Position numbers and translations under genes: made by a program. A DNA stretch of 64,000 bases from Trebonia sp963843745 (GTDB lineage: Bacteria > Actinomycetota > Actinomycetes > Streptosporangiales > Streptosporangiaceae). Of this stretch, positions 48,694 to 57,309 are shown piece by piece; position 1 is the stretch's first letter; every line of letters starts with the position of its first letter. The notes beneath the pieces are model-generated. The model ran no database searches and was not told where the DNA came from. It worked only from the letters and a program-made list of their open reading frames with translations. The DNA lies in assembly GCA_963843745.1 (NCBI GenBank), contig CAWJLP010000021.1, forward strand, positions 496,001-560,000, written 5' to 3'.

Positions 48694-51237
48694 TCACTCC
48701 GCGCGCAGGGCAAGGGCGGCCGGGGTCCGGGCCGCTGACCAGCCGGGGAGCGCGGCCGCCAGGTTGACCAGCGCCAGGGCGCACAGCGGCAGCAGCACGA
48801 CAGAGAGGACGGGCACCGCGGGCTGCGGGACCGCGTAGATCTGCCGGGCGAACGCGGTCCACAGCCACCGGCCCAGCGCGATGCCGAGCGGGATTCCCAC
48901 GGCGCTGCCCACGATCGCGGCGGCCGTCGCCTGCCACGCGACCGTGGCGGCGAGCTGGCGCCGGGTGAACCCGATGGTCTTCAGCACCGCCAGGTCCTGC
49001 CTGCGCCGCCGGACCGACGCGAAAAGGGTCAGGAACAGCGCCGCCACCGCGCCTCCCGCCAGCCCCGCGGCCAGCAGGCTCGGCGCGGCGCTGAGCGCCG
49101 CGTAGTTGGCGATCTGGGCCGGATGCTGGACGGGCAGTACGCGGAGCGCGTCACCGTGGCACGGGCTGGCCGGCGAGACGGCGGCGAGCTCCCTGTTGAG
49201 GCCGGCGGTGACGCGCTGCATCGCCGCCAGCCCGGCCGCCGCGCTCACGCCCGGCCGCAGCCGGACGAACGTCATCCCTGGCGGCCCGGCGCAGCTCGCC
49301 GCCGCGGGCCCCAGGAGCTGGGCGGACGCCAGCGCGCCGGTGCCCATCGAGGTGTGCAGCACGTCCGACAGGCCCACCGTCGGCATCGTCGCCGTGCCCA
49401 CGATGGTCAGCGGATCCTGGAGCCGCAGGCCGGGCCCGGTGAGGGTGAACGACACCGTGCCGCCCACGTGCTGGTGCAGCGCCGCCAGCGTGGCAGGGCC
49501 GAGCACGACCTGGTTCCGGCCGGAAACCGGGTCCCCGGACAGGATCGGCGGCGCGACGCTCGCGTTCGGGTCGCCGAACAGCACGGGAACGGCCTGCCCG
49601 TCCAGGTCGGCGGTGGCGTAGGAGACCGTGGCCCACGCCGCGACGCCGGGAGCGGCGCGCAGTTTGCCGTCGACCTGCTGCCCGGGCACCGCCTCAGGTC
49701 CCTGGTTCGAGGCCAGGGCGTAGGACCAGTTCCAGCCGTAGAGCGCCGGGCGGGAGACGAGCGCCGACAGGCTCGCGCCGAACGTCAGCGTGGTCATCAC
49801 GATGACCACCGCGAGGACGGCGGCGGACAGCGCCGAGCGGGCGGGCACGGCCCGGCGGCCCCGGCCTGCGCCCGAGTCGAACGCGAACTGGAACCCCGCG
49901 ACCGCCGCCGCGGGCAGCCCGGAAGCGACGGCCAGCCGGCCCGCCGCCGAACCCCGCGCCGGGACCGCCGGGGACGCGGTCCAGCCAGGACCGCGTCCCC
50001 GCCGGACGGCCGCGCGTGCCGCCAGGATGACCGCGACCGCGCCGAAGACGCCGGCCAGCAGCAGGAACCCGCCGCCGAGGACGGCCCAGTCGAACGCCAC
50101 CCCCGGCGCCGGATAGACCGGCCGCACCGGCCCGATCGGCGCGACGGGGGAGAAGGCCACCGCCACGGCCACCGCGAGCAGCGCGCCGGCCGTCACCGCC
50201 CCGAGCAAGCCGAGCAGGGAGTCGGCGGCGACCATGGCGCGGCCGGCGCCCAGCGCCCGCAGCACCATCCGGTCGGCGTCGCCCGCCCGGACCTGCCGGG
50301 CGATGGCCTGCGCCCCGACGAGCAGCGTGACCGCGAGCGCGATGACGGCGAACGCGGCGAGCGCGATCCAGTCCGGCTCGATGCTGCTCTGCACCTGCGC
50401 TTCGTCGGCCGCCGCGACCCTGAACCAGGCGGCGCCGCCGGCACCGAGCCTGGCGTCCGCCTCCCGCTCGACGGCCGGGACGCTGCCGGCGCCGCCGTCG
50501 AGCTTGAGTCCGTACCAGGCGATGCCGCTGCTCGTCCCCGCCGCGAGCAGCGTCTTCGTCAGCGCCGGCGTGAACAGCAGGTCGCCCTGCGGACGGTCGG
50601 TGTCGTCTTGCACGAGCTCGTCGTTGAACTCGACCAGCCCGGTGATCCTCGCCTCGATCCTGACGACCGGCCGCACCCGCGCCGTCCCGTAGCCCGGCGA
50701 CCCCGCCTGCGCGTCGGTGTAGAAGCCGATGGGGACCAGTTCGCCGACGCGCAGCCCCAGCAGGCTGGCCGCCCGCGCGTTCATCATGATCTCGTCGCGG
50801 CTGGCCGGGTCGGCCATCCGCCCGGCGACGACGCCGACCCGGTCCTGATCGAAGTACAGCCCGTCGACGCTGGCCACGGACGCCACCGTGAGGCTCGCGG
50901 CGATGCTGGCCGGCAGCGGCGCGCCGCCGGGGCCGAGCACGTCGGCGACGGGCTCGACGGCCGATTCCGCGTGCCGCACCAGCGGCAGGCCCGCGACGAC
51001 GCGGGCGAACGGCGGCAGGCCCGCGGACGCGCTGTCTTGATACTGGACGGTGAGGTCGGACGGGCTGGTGCTGGCGAGGAACACGGGGAACGACGACTCG
51101 GTGCGCCGGGCGGCCGCGGCCGCCCCCAGCGCGACGCCGCCGGTCAGCCCGATGATCAGGACCAGCCCCAGGTAGCCGGCCCAGCGGCGGCGGAGGGTGA
51201 CGCTCAGCCGGTACCAGGCGGGCCGCAGGACGTTCAC
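48694..51237 (-). CDS. FtsX-like ABC transporter permease
   Basis: This 847-residue MacB/FtsX-type permease has an N-terminal helix (RRWAGYLGLVLIIGLTGGVA), a large extracytoplasmic domain (about residues 45-285), three helices, a linker, then a second periplasmic domain (about 490-700) and three final helices (LLAAGLAGGAVAALFLTLFA and others), giving the duplicated FtsX layout. Conserved FtsX loops (RRQDLAVLKTIGFTRRQLAA) occur near residue 745. No ATPase gene is adjacent, so it needs a distant partner. It probably moves lipids or peptides at the envelope, or transmits mechanical signals. It starts with GTG 51237. Confidence 0.9.
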   Translation of the reverse strand: MNVLRPAWYRLSVTLRRRWAGYLGLVLIIGLTGGVALGAAAAARRTESSFPVFLASTSPSDLTVQYQDSASAGLPPFARVVAGLPLVRHAESAVEPVADVLGPGGAPLPASIAASLTVASVASVDGLYFDQDRVGVVAGRMADPASRDEIMMNARAASLLGLRVGELVPIGFYTDAQAGSPGYGTARVRPVVRIEARITGLVEFNDELVQDDTDRPQGDLLFTPALTKTLLAAGTSSGIAWYGLKLDGGAGSVPAVEREADARLGAGGAAWFRVAAADEAQVQSSIEPDWIALAAFAVIALAVTLLVGAQAIARQVRAGDADRMVLRALGAGRAMVAADSLLGLLGAVTAGALLAVAVAVAFSPVAPIGPVRPVYPAPGVAFDWAVLGGGFLLLAGVFGAVAVILAARAAVRRGRGPGWTASPAVPARGSAAGRLAVASGLPAAAVAGFQFAFDSGAGRGRRAVPARSALSAAVLAVVIVMTTLTFGASLSALVSRPALYGWNWSYALASNQGPEAVPGQQVDGKLRAAPGVAAWATVSYATADLDGQAVPVLFGDPNASVAPPILSGDPVSGRNQVVLGPATLAALHQHVGGTVSFTLTGPGLRLQDPLTIVGTATMPTVGLSDVLHTSMGTGALASAQLLGPAAASCAGPPGMTFVRLRPGVSAAAGLAAMQRVTAGLNRELAAVSPASPCHGDALRVLPVQHPAQIANYAALSAAPSLLAAGLAGGAVAALFLTLFASVRRRRQDLAVLKTIGFTRRQLAATVAWQATAAAIVGSAVGIPLGIALGRWLWTAFARQIYAVPQPAVPVLSVVLLPLCALALVNLAAALPGWSAARTPAALALRAE

Positions 51238-51333
51238 GCTACGTCAGTGTGGCGCGCGGCGGCCTCGCTGCCAATCAGGCCAACCGGTCACGCGACGTGG
51301 TGCCACTACCACTCGCGGGAGACGGGTGACGGG

Positions 51334-52233
51334 TCAGGCGGCGATGGGCAGGCCCAGCCGGTCGCCCGCCACCCGGACCAGGACGGCCGTCCAGGTGCGG
51401 AACGGCCGCCAGCCCTTGGCGATCCGCTCGAGCTCGGCCGGCGACGCCGGCCCTGGGCCGGTGCCGTAGAAGTGCGCGACATAACCGGGCAGCCGCGGCT
51501 CGCCGAACGTCAGCACGTCGGTGACCCCGGTGGCGCGCAGCAGGATGAGCATGGCATACGTGGGCCCGATGCCGGGGAGCCGCTGCAGGTGCGCGAGTGC
51601 CGCCGCCGGCTCCATCGACGCGAGCAGCCCCGGCTCGAGGGCGCCGTCGAGGGCGGCGCGGGCGACCGCGTGCAGCCACGTCACCCGGTTGGGGGCGACG
51701 CTGGGGATCGCGTCGGCGGCCAGCAGCTGGCCGGGGAGCGGGAACGCGTGCACCTGCTCGCCGCCGACGGTGAATGTGCGCCCCAGCTCGGCGCTGATCC
51801 GGTCGCGGATCGCCGCCGCCTGCGCGCGGTGCCGCCGGGCGCTGATGATCGACCAGGCGGCGGCCTCGTAGGGGGAGTGGAACAGCACGGGCCGCAGTCC
51901 CTCGTGCTCGCGCTGCAGGGCGCCGATCACGGGGTCGCGCACGCCGACCTCCGCCCATGGCGCTGCGTCGCGGTCGAGCGACAAGATCCGCCGGACCTGC
52001 CACAGCACGGCCTCGGGATCTCCGTCGGTGTCGACGGTGACCGCGATGGCCCCGCCGGGAACCTGCGCCAGGCGAACCCCGGCGTGGTGCCGCATGTCGT
52101 CGGTGACAAACGCCAGCCGCATCTCGTTCCCCGCTGGCAACGGGCGCGCCATATTCGGCCCGAACCCGAACCCGGCGGCCGCGGCCAGCGAGAAAGGCCC
52201 ATCCGGCCGGATGGTGCGTGTAGTGAGCTTCAT
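51334..52233 (-). CDS. HhH-GPD superfamily (AlkA-like) DNA glycosylase with substituted catalytic Asp
   Basis: This 299-residue protein has an N-terminal AlkA-type beta domain, then the helical HhH-GPD part: YEAAAWSIISARRHRAQAAA, FPLPGQLLAADAIPSV, and the helix-hairpin-helix LQRLPGIGPTYAMLILLRA at about residues 216-234. The catalytic position, about 10 residues later, normally reads DVFPxxDxxL with an essential Asp; here it is DVLTFGEPRLPG, with Glu at about 245. It may be a variant or inactive glycosylase for alkylated bases. It is monocistronic, with ATG 52233 close to a TATATC box. Confidence 0.82.
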   Translation of the reverse strand: MKLTTRTIRPDGPFSLAAAAGFGFGPNMARPLPAGNEMRLAFVTDDMRHHAGVRLAQVPGGAIAVTVDTDGDPEAVLWQVRRILSLDRDAAPWAEVGVRDPVIGALQREHEGLRPVLFHSPYEAAAWSIISARRHRAQAAAIRDRISAELGRTFTVGGEQVHAFPLPGQLLAADAIPSVAPNRVTWLHAVARAALDGALEPGLLASMEPAAALAHLQRLPGIGPTYAMLILLRATGVTDVLTFGEPRLPGYVAHFYGTGPGPASPAELERIAKGWRPFRTWTAVLVRVAGDRLGLPIAA

Positions 52234-52282
52234 GTCACAGATATAGCTCGAGGGTCTGACATTCCGTGCTAGGGCAGTTGCT

Positions 52283-52341
52283 CTAGGAGGGCCTCACGAG
52301 GCCGCGTCCGGCCGTCTTTTCCGGCCTGGAGTTCCTCCTAG
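52283..52341. other. nested inverted repeats in an intergenic spacer
   Basis: Outer arms CTAGGAGG (52283-52290) and CCTCCTAG (52334-52341) enclose a small hairpin, GGCCTC-AC-GAGGCC (52290-52303), and a CCGGCC-rich stretch with TTTT. It lies between the DNA glycosylase start and the DUF899 gene end, and could be a terminator for an unidentified transcript or a structured RNA. Confidence 0.4.
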
Positions 52342-52351
52342 CGCCGGGGGT

Positions 52352-53038
52352 CTAGCCGTACGCGTCGTGGTAGTTCCACCACGCGTACGGAGGGGTCTGC
52401 GGATAGCCTTGCGGCGAGTCCTCCCACTCCTCCTGGCGGCCAAGCGCCGTGATATCCAGGTAACTCCAGGTGCTTCCCATTGCCTCGGCGCCCCGGCTGT
52501 TGACGAAGTAGGTCCGGTAAATCCGCTCGCCGTCGCGGACGAAGGCGTTGGTCCCGTGCCACTCGCCCACGCCGAAGTCTTTGTCAAAGTCGTCGGTGAT
52601 CGTGTACCACGGGATCAGCTCCCAGCCCATGCGCTCCTTCAGTCCCTGGATCTCGGCCTGGGGAGCGCGCGAAACGAACGCGAGCGTCGTGTCCCGCGCG
52701 TTCAGGTGGGCGGGGTGCGCAACCTGGTCGGCGAGGAACGAGCAGCCCACGCACGCACGTTCCGGGTAGGCACCGCCCCCCGGTGGGTACGTGGTGACAT
52801 CTGGCGCGTAGAAAGCGCGATAGACGATCAGCTGCCGGCGACCCTCGAACAGGTCGAGGAGGCTCACCGACCCCTCCGGACCGTCGAAGCGGTACTCCTT
52901 CTCCACCGCCATCCACGGCATCCGGCGGCGCTTGGCGGCTAGCGCATCGCGGGCGCGGGTCAGCTTCTTCTCCTCGACCAGCAGCTCCTGGCGGGCGATA
53001 TCCCACTCCTGCGGTGACACGATCGGTGGAGTCTTCAT
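52352..53038 (-). CDS. DUF899 thioredoxin-like fold protein
   Basis: This 228-residue protein of the DUF899 family begins SPQEWDIARQELLVEEKKLT and contains RRRMPWMAVEKEYRFDG, FEGRRQLIVYRAFYAPDV, GCSFLADQVAHPAHLNARDT and the C-terminal TWSYLDITALGRQEEWEDSP. The fold is thioredoxin-like with conserved Cys in CVGCSF, but enzymatic activity is not proven for the family. GAGGAGAGG precedes ATG 53038. It appears to stand alone; a PRC-barrel-like gene lies 51 bases upstream on the same strand. Confidence 0.88.
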   Translation of the reverse strand: MKTPPIVSPQEWDIARQELLVEEKKLTRARDALAAKRRRMPWMAVEKEYRFDGPEGSVSLLDLFEGRRQLIVYRAFYAPDVTTYPPGGGAYPERACVGCSFLADQVAHPAHLNARDTTLAFVSRAPQAEIQGLKERMGWELIPWYTITDDFDKDFGVGEWHGTNAFVRDGERIYRTYFVNSRGAEAMGSTWSYLDITALGRQEEWEDSPQGYPQTPPYAWWNYHDAYG

Positions 53039-53089
53039 CGTGGCCTCTCCTCCTCAGGTACTCGTCGACGACCTCGAGCAGGCTCCGCT

Positions 53090-53548
53090 CTAGCTCCCGC
53101 GGCTCCAGCGCGCCCGGCGGAACAGGGTGCCGTACGTCGCGTGATACCCGTGACCGCCAGCCGCCTGGTCGATCGCGTTGGCGTAGTAGACGGGGGTGTT
53201 GCGCTCCGGCGGCGGCAGCGCGGTCACCTGCGCCGCGTCCAGGTCACAGCGGACGTAGCCGGCCGTGATCGCCGCAACCTGGTCCGCGTCGACGAACCGG
53301 AGATGCTGCGGCTGGAACAGTTCCAGCCGCCGGGCGGCCGACTTCTTGTCCCTGCTCAGGTCGCGCTGGACGCGCCGGTCCAGCCAGCCGCCACCGCCCG
53401 TCCACACCACGATCCCGTCGAAGACATCCTCCTCGGGGACCTCGAGCACGTGCTCAAGGATGCCGAACTGCGTCCCGTCCTTGGTGAGCACCGGGACGCC
53501 GGGGGAGACGCCCTGATAGGAGACCGCGAACTGCTCGTCGTCGTCCAT
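53090..53548 (-). CDS. PRC-barrel-like / DUF2171-type protein
   Basis: This 152-residue protein opens with VSYQGVSPGVPVLTKDGTQF and has GILEHVLEVPEEDVFDGIVV and FVDADQVAAITAGYVRCDLD, the strand pattern of PRC-barrel and DUF2171 domains. The C-terminal 40 residues are loosely conserved. It is cytoplasmic by sequence. The role is unknown; related proteins are stress-related in actinobacteria. ATG 53548 lies 6 bases after a minus-strand TATCGT, so it is probably leaderless. It is divergent from the phosphotriesterase-like gene. Confidence 0.7.
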   Translation of the reverse strand: MDDDEQFAVSYQGVSPGVPVLTKDGTQFGILEHVLEVPEEDVFDGIVVWTGGGGWLDRRVQRDLSRDKKSAARRLELFQPQHLRFVDADQVAAITAGYVRCDLDAAQVTALPPPERNTPVYYANAIDQAAGGHGYHATYGTLFRRARWSRGS

Positions 53549-53554
53549 AGGCCG

Positions 53555-53560
53555 ACGATA
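53555..53560 (-). promoter_or_regulatory. -10 element of a leaderless promoter (PRC-barrel-like gene)
   Basis: TATCGT on the minus strand ends 6 bases before ATG 53548. Confidence 0.5.
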
Positions 53561-53634
53561 GCGGACGTGGCGCGACGCCGCCGTTGGCGCCGTGCCGTAA
53601 TTGACACCGCGCCGCGATGCGGGAGGATTCCGGT

Positions 53635-54582
53635 GTGACGATGGTAGAGACGGCGCGCGGCCCGGTACCGGCCTCGGACCTCGGCAGAACGCTCATGCAC
53701 GAGCACGTGTTCGTGCTGACGGCCGACGTCCAGCAGAACTACCCCGACGAGTGGGGCGACGAGGACGTCCGCGTGGCGGACGCCGTGCGGCGCCTCAGCG
53801 AGCTCCCTGAGCACGGCATCGGCACGATCGTCGACGTCACCGCGATCGGCCAGGGCCGGAACGTTCCGCGCGTCAAGCGGATCGCCGATCAGGTCCCTGG
53901 CCTCAACATCGTCGTGGCCACCGGCATCTACACGTTCGACGAGGTGCCGATGTTCTTCTGGCGGCGGCACCGGCAGGCCATGACCGAGCTGTTCCTCCGC
54001 GACATCACCGAGGGGATCGCCGGCACCGGCGTCAAGGCCGGGATGCTCAAGTGCGCGGTGGACGAGAAGGGCCTGACCCAGGGCGTCGAGCGCGTGCTCA
54101 GGTCCGTCGCGCAGGCGCACGCACAGACCGGCACGCCGGTCACCATCCATACGCACGCCGCCGGCCAGCACGGCCCGGCCATCCTCGAGGTGCTCAAGCA
54201 GGAAGGCGCGGACCTGGACCGCGTCGTTCTCGGGCACAGCGGTGACGCCACCGATAATCCCGACTACCTGGAGAGCATGGTCCAGGCCGGGCTCACCCTC
54301 GGCATGGACCGGTTCGGCATCGACCACTTCGCCACCTTCCAGGAGCGCTCGGACCTGGTCGTCGAGCTGTGCCGCCGCGGCCTCGCGGACCGCATGGTGC
54401 TGTCTCACGACACCTGCTGCTACATCGACTGGTTCGCGCCCGGCTCGCTCGACGACCTCACGCAGTGGCACTACCTGCACGTCAGCCAGGACGTGCTGCC
54501 GTACCTGCGAGGCCGTGGCGTCACCGAGGACCAGATCGACGCCATGCTGGTCCACGCCCCGGCGCGCATCCTCGCGGGCTAA
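53635..54582 (+). CDS. phosphotriesterase family metal-dependent hydrolase
   Basis: This 315-residue TIM-barrel amidohydrolase of the PTE/PLL group has LGRTLMHEHVFVLTADVQQN (HxH metal ligands at about residues 22-24), GTGVKAGMLKCAVDEKG (bridging Lys candidate), TPVTIHTHAAGQHGPAIL, VVLGHSGDATDN and VLSHDTCCYIDWF with the catalytic Asp. Family members are lactonases or organophosphate hydrolases; lactonase is the likelier native role. GTG 53635, with GGAGG 8 bases upstream, is the chosen start; ATG 53617 and 53641 are alternatives. Confidence 0.9.
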   Translation: MTMVETARGPVPASDLGRTLMHEHVFVLTADVQQNYPDEWGDEDVRVADAVRRLSELPEHGIGTIVDVTAIGQGRNVPRVKRIADQVPGLNIVVATGIYTFDEVPMFFWRRHRQAMTELFLRDITEGIAGTGVKAGMLKCAVDEKGLTQGVERVLRSVAQAHAQTGTPVTIHTHAAGQHGPAILEVLKQEGADLDRVVLGHSGDATDNPDYLESMVQAGLTLGMDRFGIDHFATFQERSDLVVELCRRGLADRMVLSHDTCCYIDWFAPGSLDDLTQWHYLHVSQDVLPYLRGRGVTEDQIDAMLVHAPARILAG

Positions 54583-54615
54583 GGCATCCTCGCGGGCTAC
54601 CACAGGCGAGGCGCG

Positions 54616-55317
54616 TCAGTCTCGGGCCTGCCAGGTGGTGATGCAGGCCTCGTTGCCCTCGGGGTCCGCCAGCACCCAGAACGCCGGCGCCTCCGCGTCG
54701 CTCAGCAGCCTGCCGCCCGCGGCCAGCGCGGCCTCGAGGCGGGCCTGCGCCTGGTCGTGCGGCACCGAGACGTCGATGTGGATGCGGTTGCGCTGCGGCC
54801 GCGGGGCGTCCATCTGCTGGAACCACACCGCCGGCCCACGGCCGGCGGGATCGACGATGGCGAGGGGCGACTCGTCGGTGTAGCCGAACACCGCCCGCCA
54901 GAACGGCAGGACCGCGGGGATGTCCAGCGCGTCGATCGCGATCTCGGCGGTCTGCGCCCGCGCCGGCTCCGGCGGAAGGCCCAGTTCGCGCAGCCAGGCG
55001 GAGATGCCCCAGGCGGCAGCGGCGCTCGCCGGCGACGCCCGCCCTTCGCTGAGCACCTCGGCGAGGGTGATCACGAGCCGGTCAGGGCGGATGTCAAGCC
55101 GGAGTTGCCCGTGACCATCCCCGGCCGGCACGGCGCTGTCGAGCGTGGCCAGCGTGGCGGCCGTGTCCGCGGCCTGCCGCAGGGACTCGGTGGCCACCTG
55201 CGTGCACAGGTCACCGAGGATGAGCCGCCAGCCGGCGTCAGCGACCGCCGCGGAGAGCTCTGCCCTGGTGAGCTGTGTCCCGGAGAGCGGTGTCCCGGAG
55301 AGCGGTGCGGATTGCAT
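54616..55317 (-). CDS. pterin dehydratase-like / VOC two-domain protein
   Basis: In this 233-residue protein, residues about 20-115 (LSAAVADAGWRLILGDLCTQ, LRLDIRPDRLVITLAEVL) resemble the 4a-hydroxytetrahydrobiopterin dehydratase (PCD) fold, and residues about 125-233 form a VOC module (AEIAIDALDIPAVLPFWRAV, RNRIHIDVSVPHDQAQARLE, ADPEGNEACITTWQ). PCD plus VOC fusions are frequent in actinobacteria, with unproven function. The N-terminal PLSGTPLSGTQ comes from a 15-bp repeat. The upstream TetR frame runs into this gene for 247 bases, because TetR has no stop at its normal end. Confidence 0.8.
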   Translation of the reverse strand: MQSAPLSGTPLSGTQLTRAELSAAVADAGWRLILGDLCTQVATESLRQAADTAATLATLDSAVPAGDGHGQLRLDIRPDRLVITLAEVLSEGRASPASAAAAWGISAWLRELGLPPEPARAQTAEIAIDALDIPAVLPFWRAVFGYTDESPLAIVDPAGRGPAVWFQQMDAPRPQRNRIHIDVSVPHDQAQARLEAALAAGGRLLSDAEAPAFWVLADPEGNEACITTWQARD

Positions 55318-55976
55318 GCGTTCATCCTGTCAGCGATCGGGGCTGCTAACGACCCTATCCCGCCGAAGGCGAGCGTCCACACCGCGTCGGCCACCGCGGC
55401 GCCGTCGTCGCCTGGCCGCGGCTTGTACCACTCCGACACCGAATTGACCAGGCCGAACAGCAGCCTGGCGGTCAGCGCCGGGTCGGTGTCCGTACGCAGG
55501 TCGCCGTCCGCGACGGCCTGCTTGACCAGCGACGCGGTAAACCGGTCGAACTCACGGCGGCGGGCGAGGGCCTCGCGTTCGGCCGGAGTGTTGCCGTGCA
55601 CCCGCAGCAGCAGGGTGACGAACGGGAGCTGTGCGGCGAGCACCGCGAGGCTGCCCCTGACCAGGTGCTCCAGCCGGTCCACGGCGCGGCCAGGCAGCGC
55701 CTCGGCCGCGGCCGCGACGGCGAACAGCCCGTCGAGGGCCCGGCCGGTACCGAGCCGCAGCAGCTCCTCCTTCGAGGAGACGTGGTGGTAGATCGCCGAC
55801 TTCGTGATGCCGAGCGCGCGGGACAGGTCTTCCATCGAGGTCGCGTCGTAGCCGCGCTCGTTGAACAGCCGCACCGCGGTCACCAGGATCGACTCCAGGT
55901 CGTGCCCCGGGCGGCCTTGGCGCCGGGGGCGCTGGGGGCGCTCAGGCCCGCGTCCCGCGGATACGGCTTCGCTCAC
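55071..55976 (-). CDS. TetR family regulator of phenylacetate genes, with read-through tail
   Basis: Residues about 20-70 are a TetR helix-turn-helix (DLESILVTAVRLFNERGYDA, GITKSAIYHHVSSKEELL), then a ligand domain up to about residue 215 (LAFGGIGSLAAPIADRMNAC). The frame continues for a further 80-odd residues of low-complexity, out-of-frame sequence (HRSPGHRSPGHSSPGQSS), overlapping the PCD/VOC gene by 247 bases. That tail is unlike TetR proteins (about 200 residues) and suggests a lost stop codon near 55320. GTG 55976 overlaps the paaK stop. The probable operator is the palindrome 57318-57335; phenylacetyl-CoA is the expected ligand of PaaR-type regulators. Confidence 0.82.
   Translation of the reverse strand: MSEAVSAGRGPERPQRPRRQGRPGHDLESILVTAVRLFNERGYDATSMEDLSRALGITKSAIYHHVSSKEELLRLGTGRALDGLFAVAAAAEALPGRAVDRLEHLVRGSLAVLAAQLPFVTLLLRVHGNTPAEREALARRREFDRFTASLVKQAVADGDLRTDTDPALTARLLFGLVNSVSEWYKPRPGDDGAAVADAVWTLAFGGIGSLAAPIADRMNACNPHRSPGHRSPGHSSPGQSSPRRSLTPAGGSSSVTCARRWPPSPCGRPRTRPPRWPRSTAPCRPGMVTGNSGLTSALTGS
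55276..55305. repeat. 15-bp tandem repeat in the overlap of two genes
   Basis: TGTCCCGGAGAGCGG occurs twice without change (55276-55290, 55291-55305), flanked by partial copies. It encodes PLSGT units at the PCD/VOC N-terminus and SPGH-type units in the TetR read-through frame. Confidence 0.75.
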
Positions 55977-57304
55977 TTCGGTCGCTCGTCGATCACGCGC
56001 CGCATCTTCCCCGTCGACCGCTCCAGCGACCCCGGGTCGACGACCTTCGCCTGCACCGTCACCCCGATGCTGTCCTGCACCGCTCGCACGATCGCCGCGG
56101 CCGCCGCCTCGCGAGCCCCGGCCTCCCTCGCCGCCGCGGACCCCGGCGCCGCCTCGACGAGCACGGTCAGCTCATCCAGCTGATCCGGCCGGGTGAGCAG
56201 CAGCTGGAAATGCGGCGCGAGCCCGGGCACGCGCAGCACGATCTCCTCGATCTGCGTCGGGAACACGTTGACACCGCGCAGGATGATCATGTCGTCGGTG
56301 CGCCCGCTGATCCGCGCCATCCGCCGGAACGGCGCGTACGAACTCCCGGGCAGCAGCCGCGTCATGTCCCTGGTGCGGTACCGGATGACCGGCATCGCCT
56401 CCTTGGTCAGGGTGGTGAGCACCAGCTCCCCGGGCTGCCCGTCGGGCAGCACCTCCCCGTCTGGCCCGACGATCTCCGGGTAGAAGTGGTCTTCCCAGAT
56501 GTGCGGCCCGTCCTTGGTCGTGGCGGACTCCTGGGCGACGCCAGGCCCGATCACCTCGGACAGCCCGTAAATGTCGACCGCGGTCAGGCCGCCCCGCTGC
56601 TCGATCTCGCGGCGCATCGCCTCGGTCCACGGCTCGGCGCCGAAGATCCCGATCCGCAGCGACGACTCGGCCGCGTCCAGCCCCTGCCGCTCGAACTCGT
56701 CGAGCAGCGTCAGCATGTAGGTCGGCGTGACCATGATGATCTCCGGCCGCAGGTCGTTGATCAGCTGCACCTGCCGCGTGGTCGCGCCGCCGGAGGCGGG
56801 GATCACGGTGCAGCCCAGCCGCTCGGCGCCGTAGTGCGCACCGAGCCCGCCGGTGAACAGCCCGTACCCGTAGGCAATGTGCACCGTGTCGCCGGGCCGC
56901 CCGCCGGCCGCCCTGATGGACCGCGCCACGACCGACGCCCAGATGTCCAGGTCGTACTTGGTGTAGGCGACCACGGTGGGCGTCCCGGTGGTGCCGCTGG
57001 AGGCATGGATCCGCGCGATCTGATCCTCATCGACCGCGAGCAGCCCGAACGGGTAGTTGGCGCGCAGGTCGTCCTTGCTGGTCAGCGGCAGCTTGGCGAG
57101 GTCGGAGAATTCGTGGAAGTCGTCCGGCTGCAGGCCGGCCGCGTCGAGCATGTCCCGGTAGAACGGCACGTTGGCGTACACATGCCGCATCGTCGCGCGC
57201 AGCCGCACGATCTGCCGCGCCCGCAGTTCATCGACGCCAGCCGGCATCGCACCCGGCTCGTCGTCGTCCTCCACCCTGAACGCACCCGCCACGGCGGTCA
57301 CCAC
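55973..57304 (-). CDS. paaK: phenylacetate-CoA ligase
   Basis: This 443-residue AMP-forming ligase converts phenylacetate, ATP and CoA to phenylacetyl-CoA, the first step of aerobic phenylacetate breakdown. It has the adenylation motif ARIHASSGTTGTPTVVAYT (about residues 93-111), GYGLFTGGLGAHYGAERLG, DIYGLSEVIGPGVAQES, YRTRDMTRLLPG and the C-terminal SGRTDDMIILRGVNVFPTQIE, then a paaK-specific small domain ending RSTGKMRRVIDERPK with the catalytic Lys. The start is one of two adjacent GTG codons (57304). Its stop overlaps the regulator gene by GTGA. It is divergent from paaABCDE. Confidence 0.96.
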   Translation of the reverse strand: MVTAVAGAFRVEDDDEPGAMPAGVDELRARQIVRLRATMRHVYANVPFYRDMLDAAGLQPDDFHEFSDLAKLPLTSKDDLRANYPFGLLAVDEDQIARIHASSGTTGTPTVVAYTKYDLDIWASVVARSIRAAGGRPGDTVHIAYGYGLFTGGLGAHYGAERLGCTVIPASGGATTRQVQLINDLRPEIIMVTPTYMLTLLDEFERQGLDAAESSLRIGIFGAEPWTEAMRREIEQRGGLTAVDIYGLSEVIGPGVAQESATTKDGPHIWEDHFYPEIVGPDGEVLPDGQPGELVLTTLTKEAMPVIRYRTRDMTRLLPGSSYAPFRRMARISGRTDDMIILRGVNVFPTQIEEIVLRVPGLAPHFQLLLTRPDQLDELTVLVEAAPGSAAAREAGAREAAAAAIVRAVQDSIGVTVQAKVVDPGSLERSTGKMRRVIDERPK

Positions 57305-57309
57305 CCAAC

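Noticed and set aside
49123..52272. Open frame of about 1,050 codons on the plus strand
   Set aside because: It is antisense to the FtsX permease and DNA glycosylase genes and has typical low-complexity GC composition; both minus-strand genes have clear domains.
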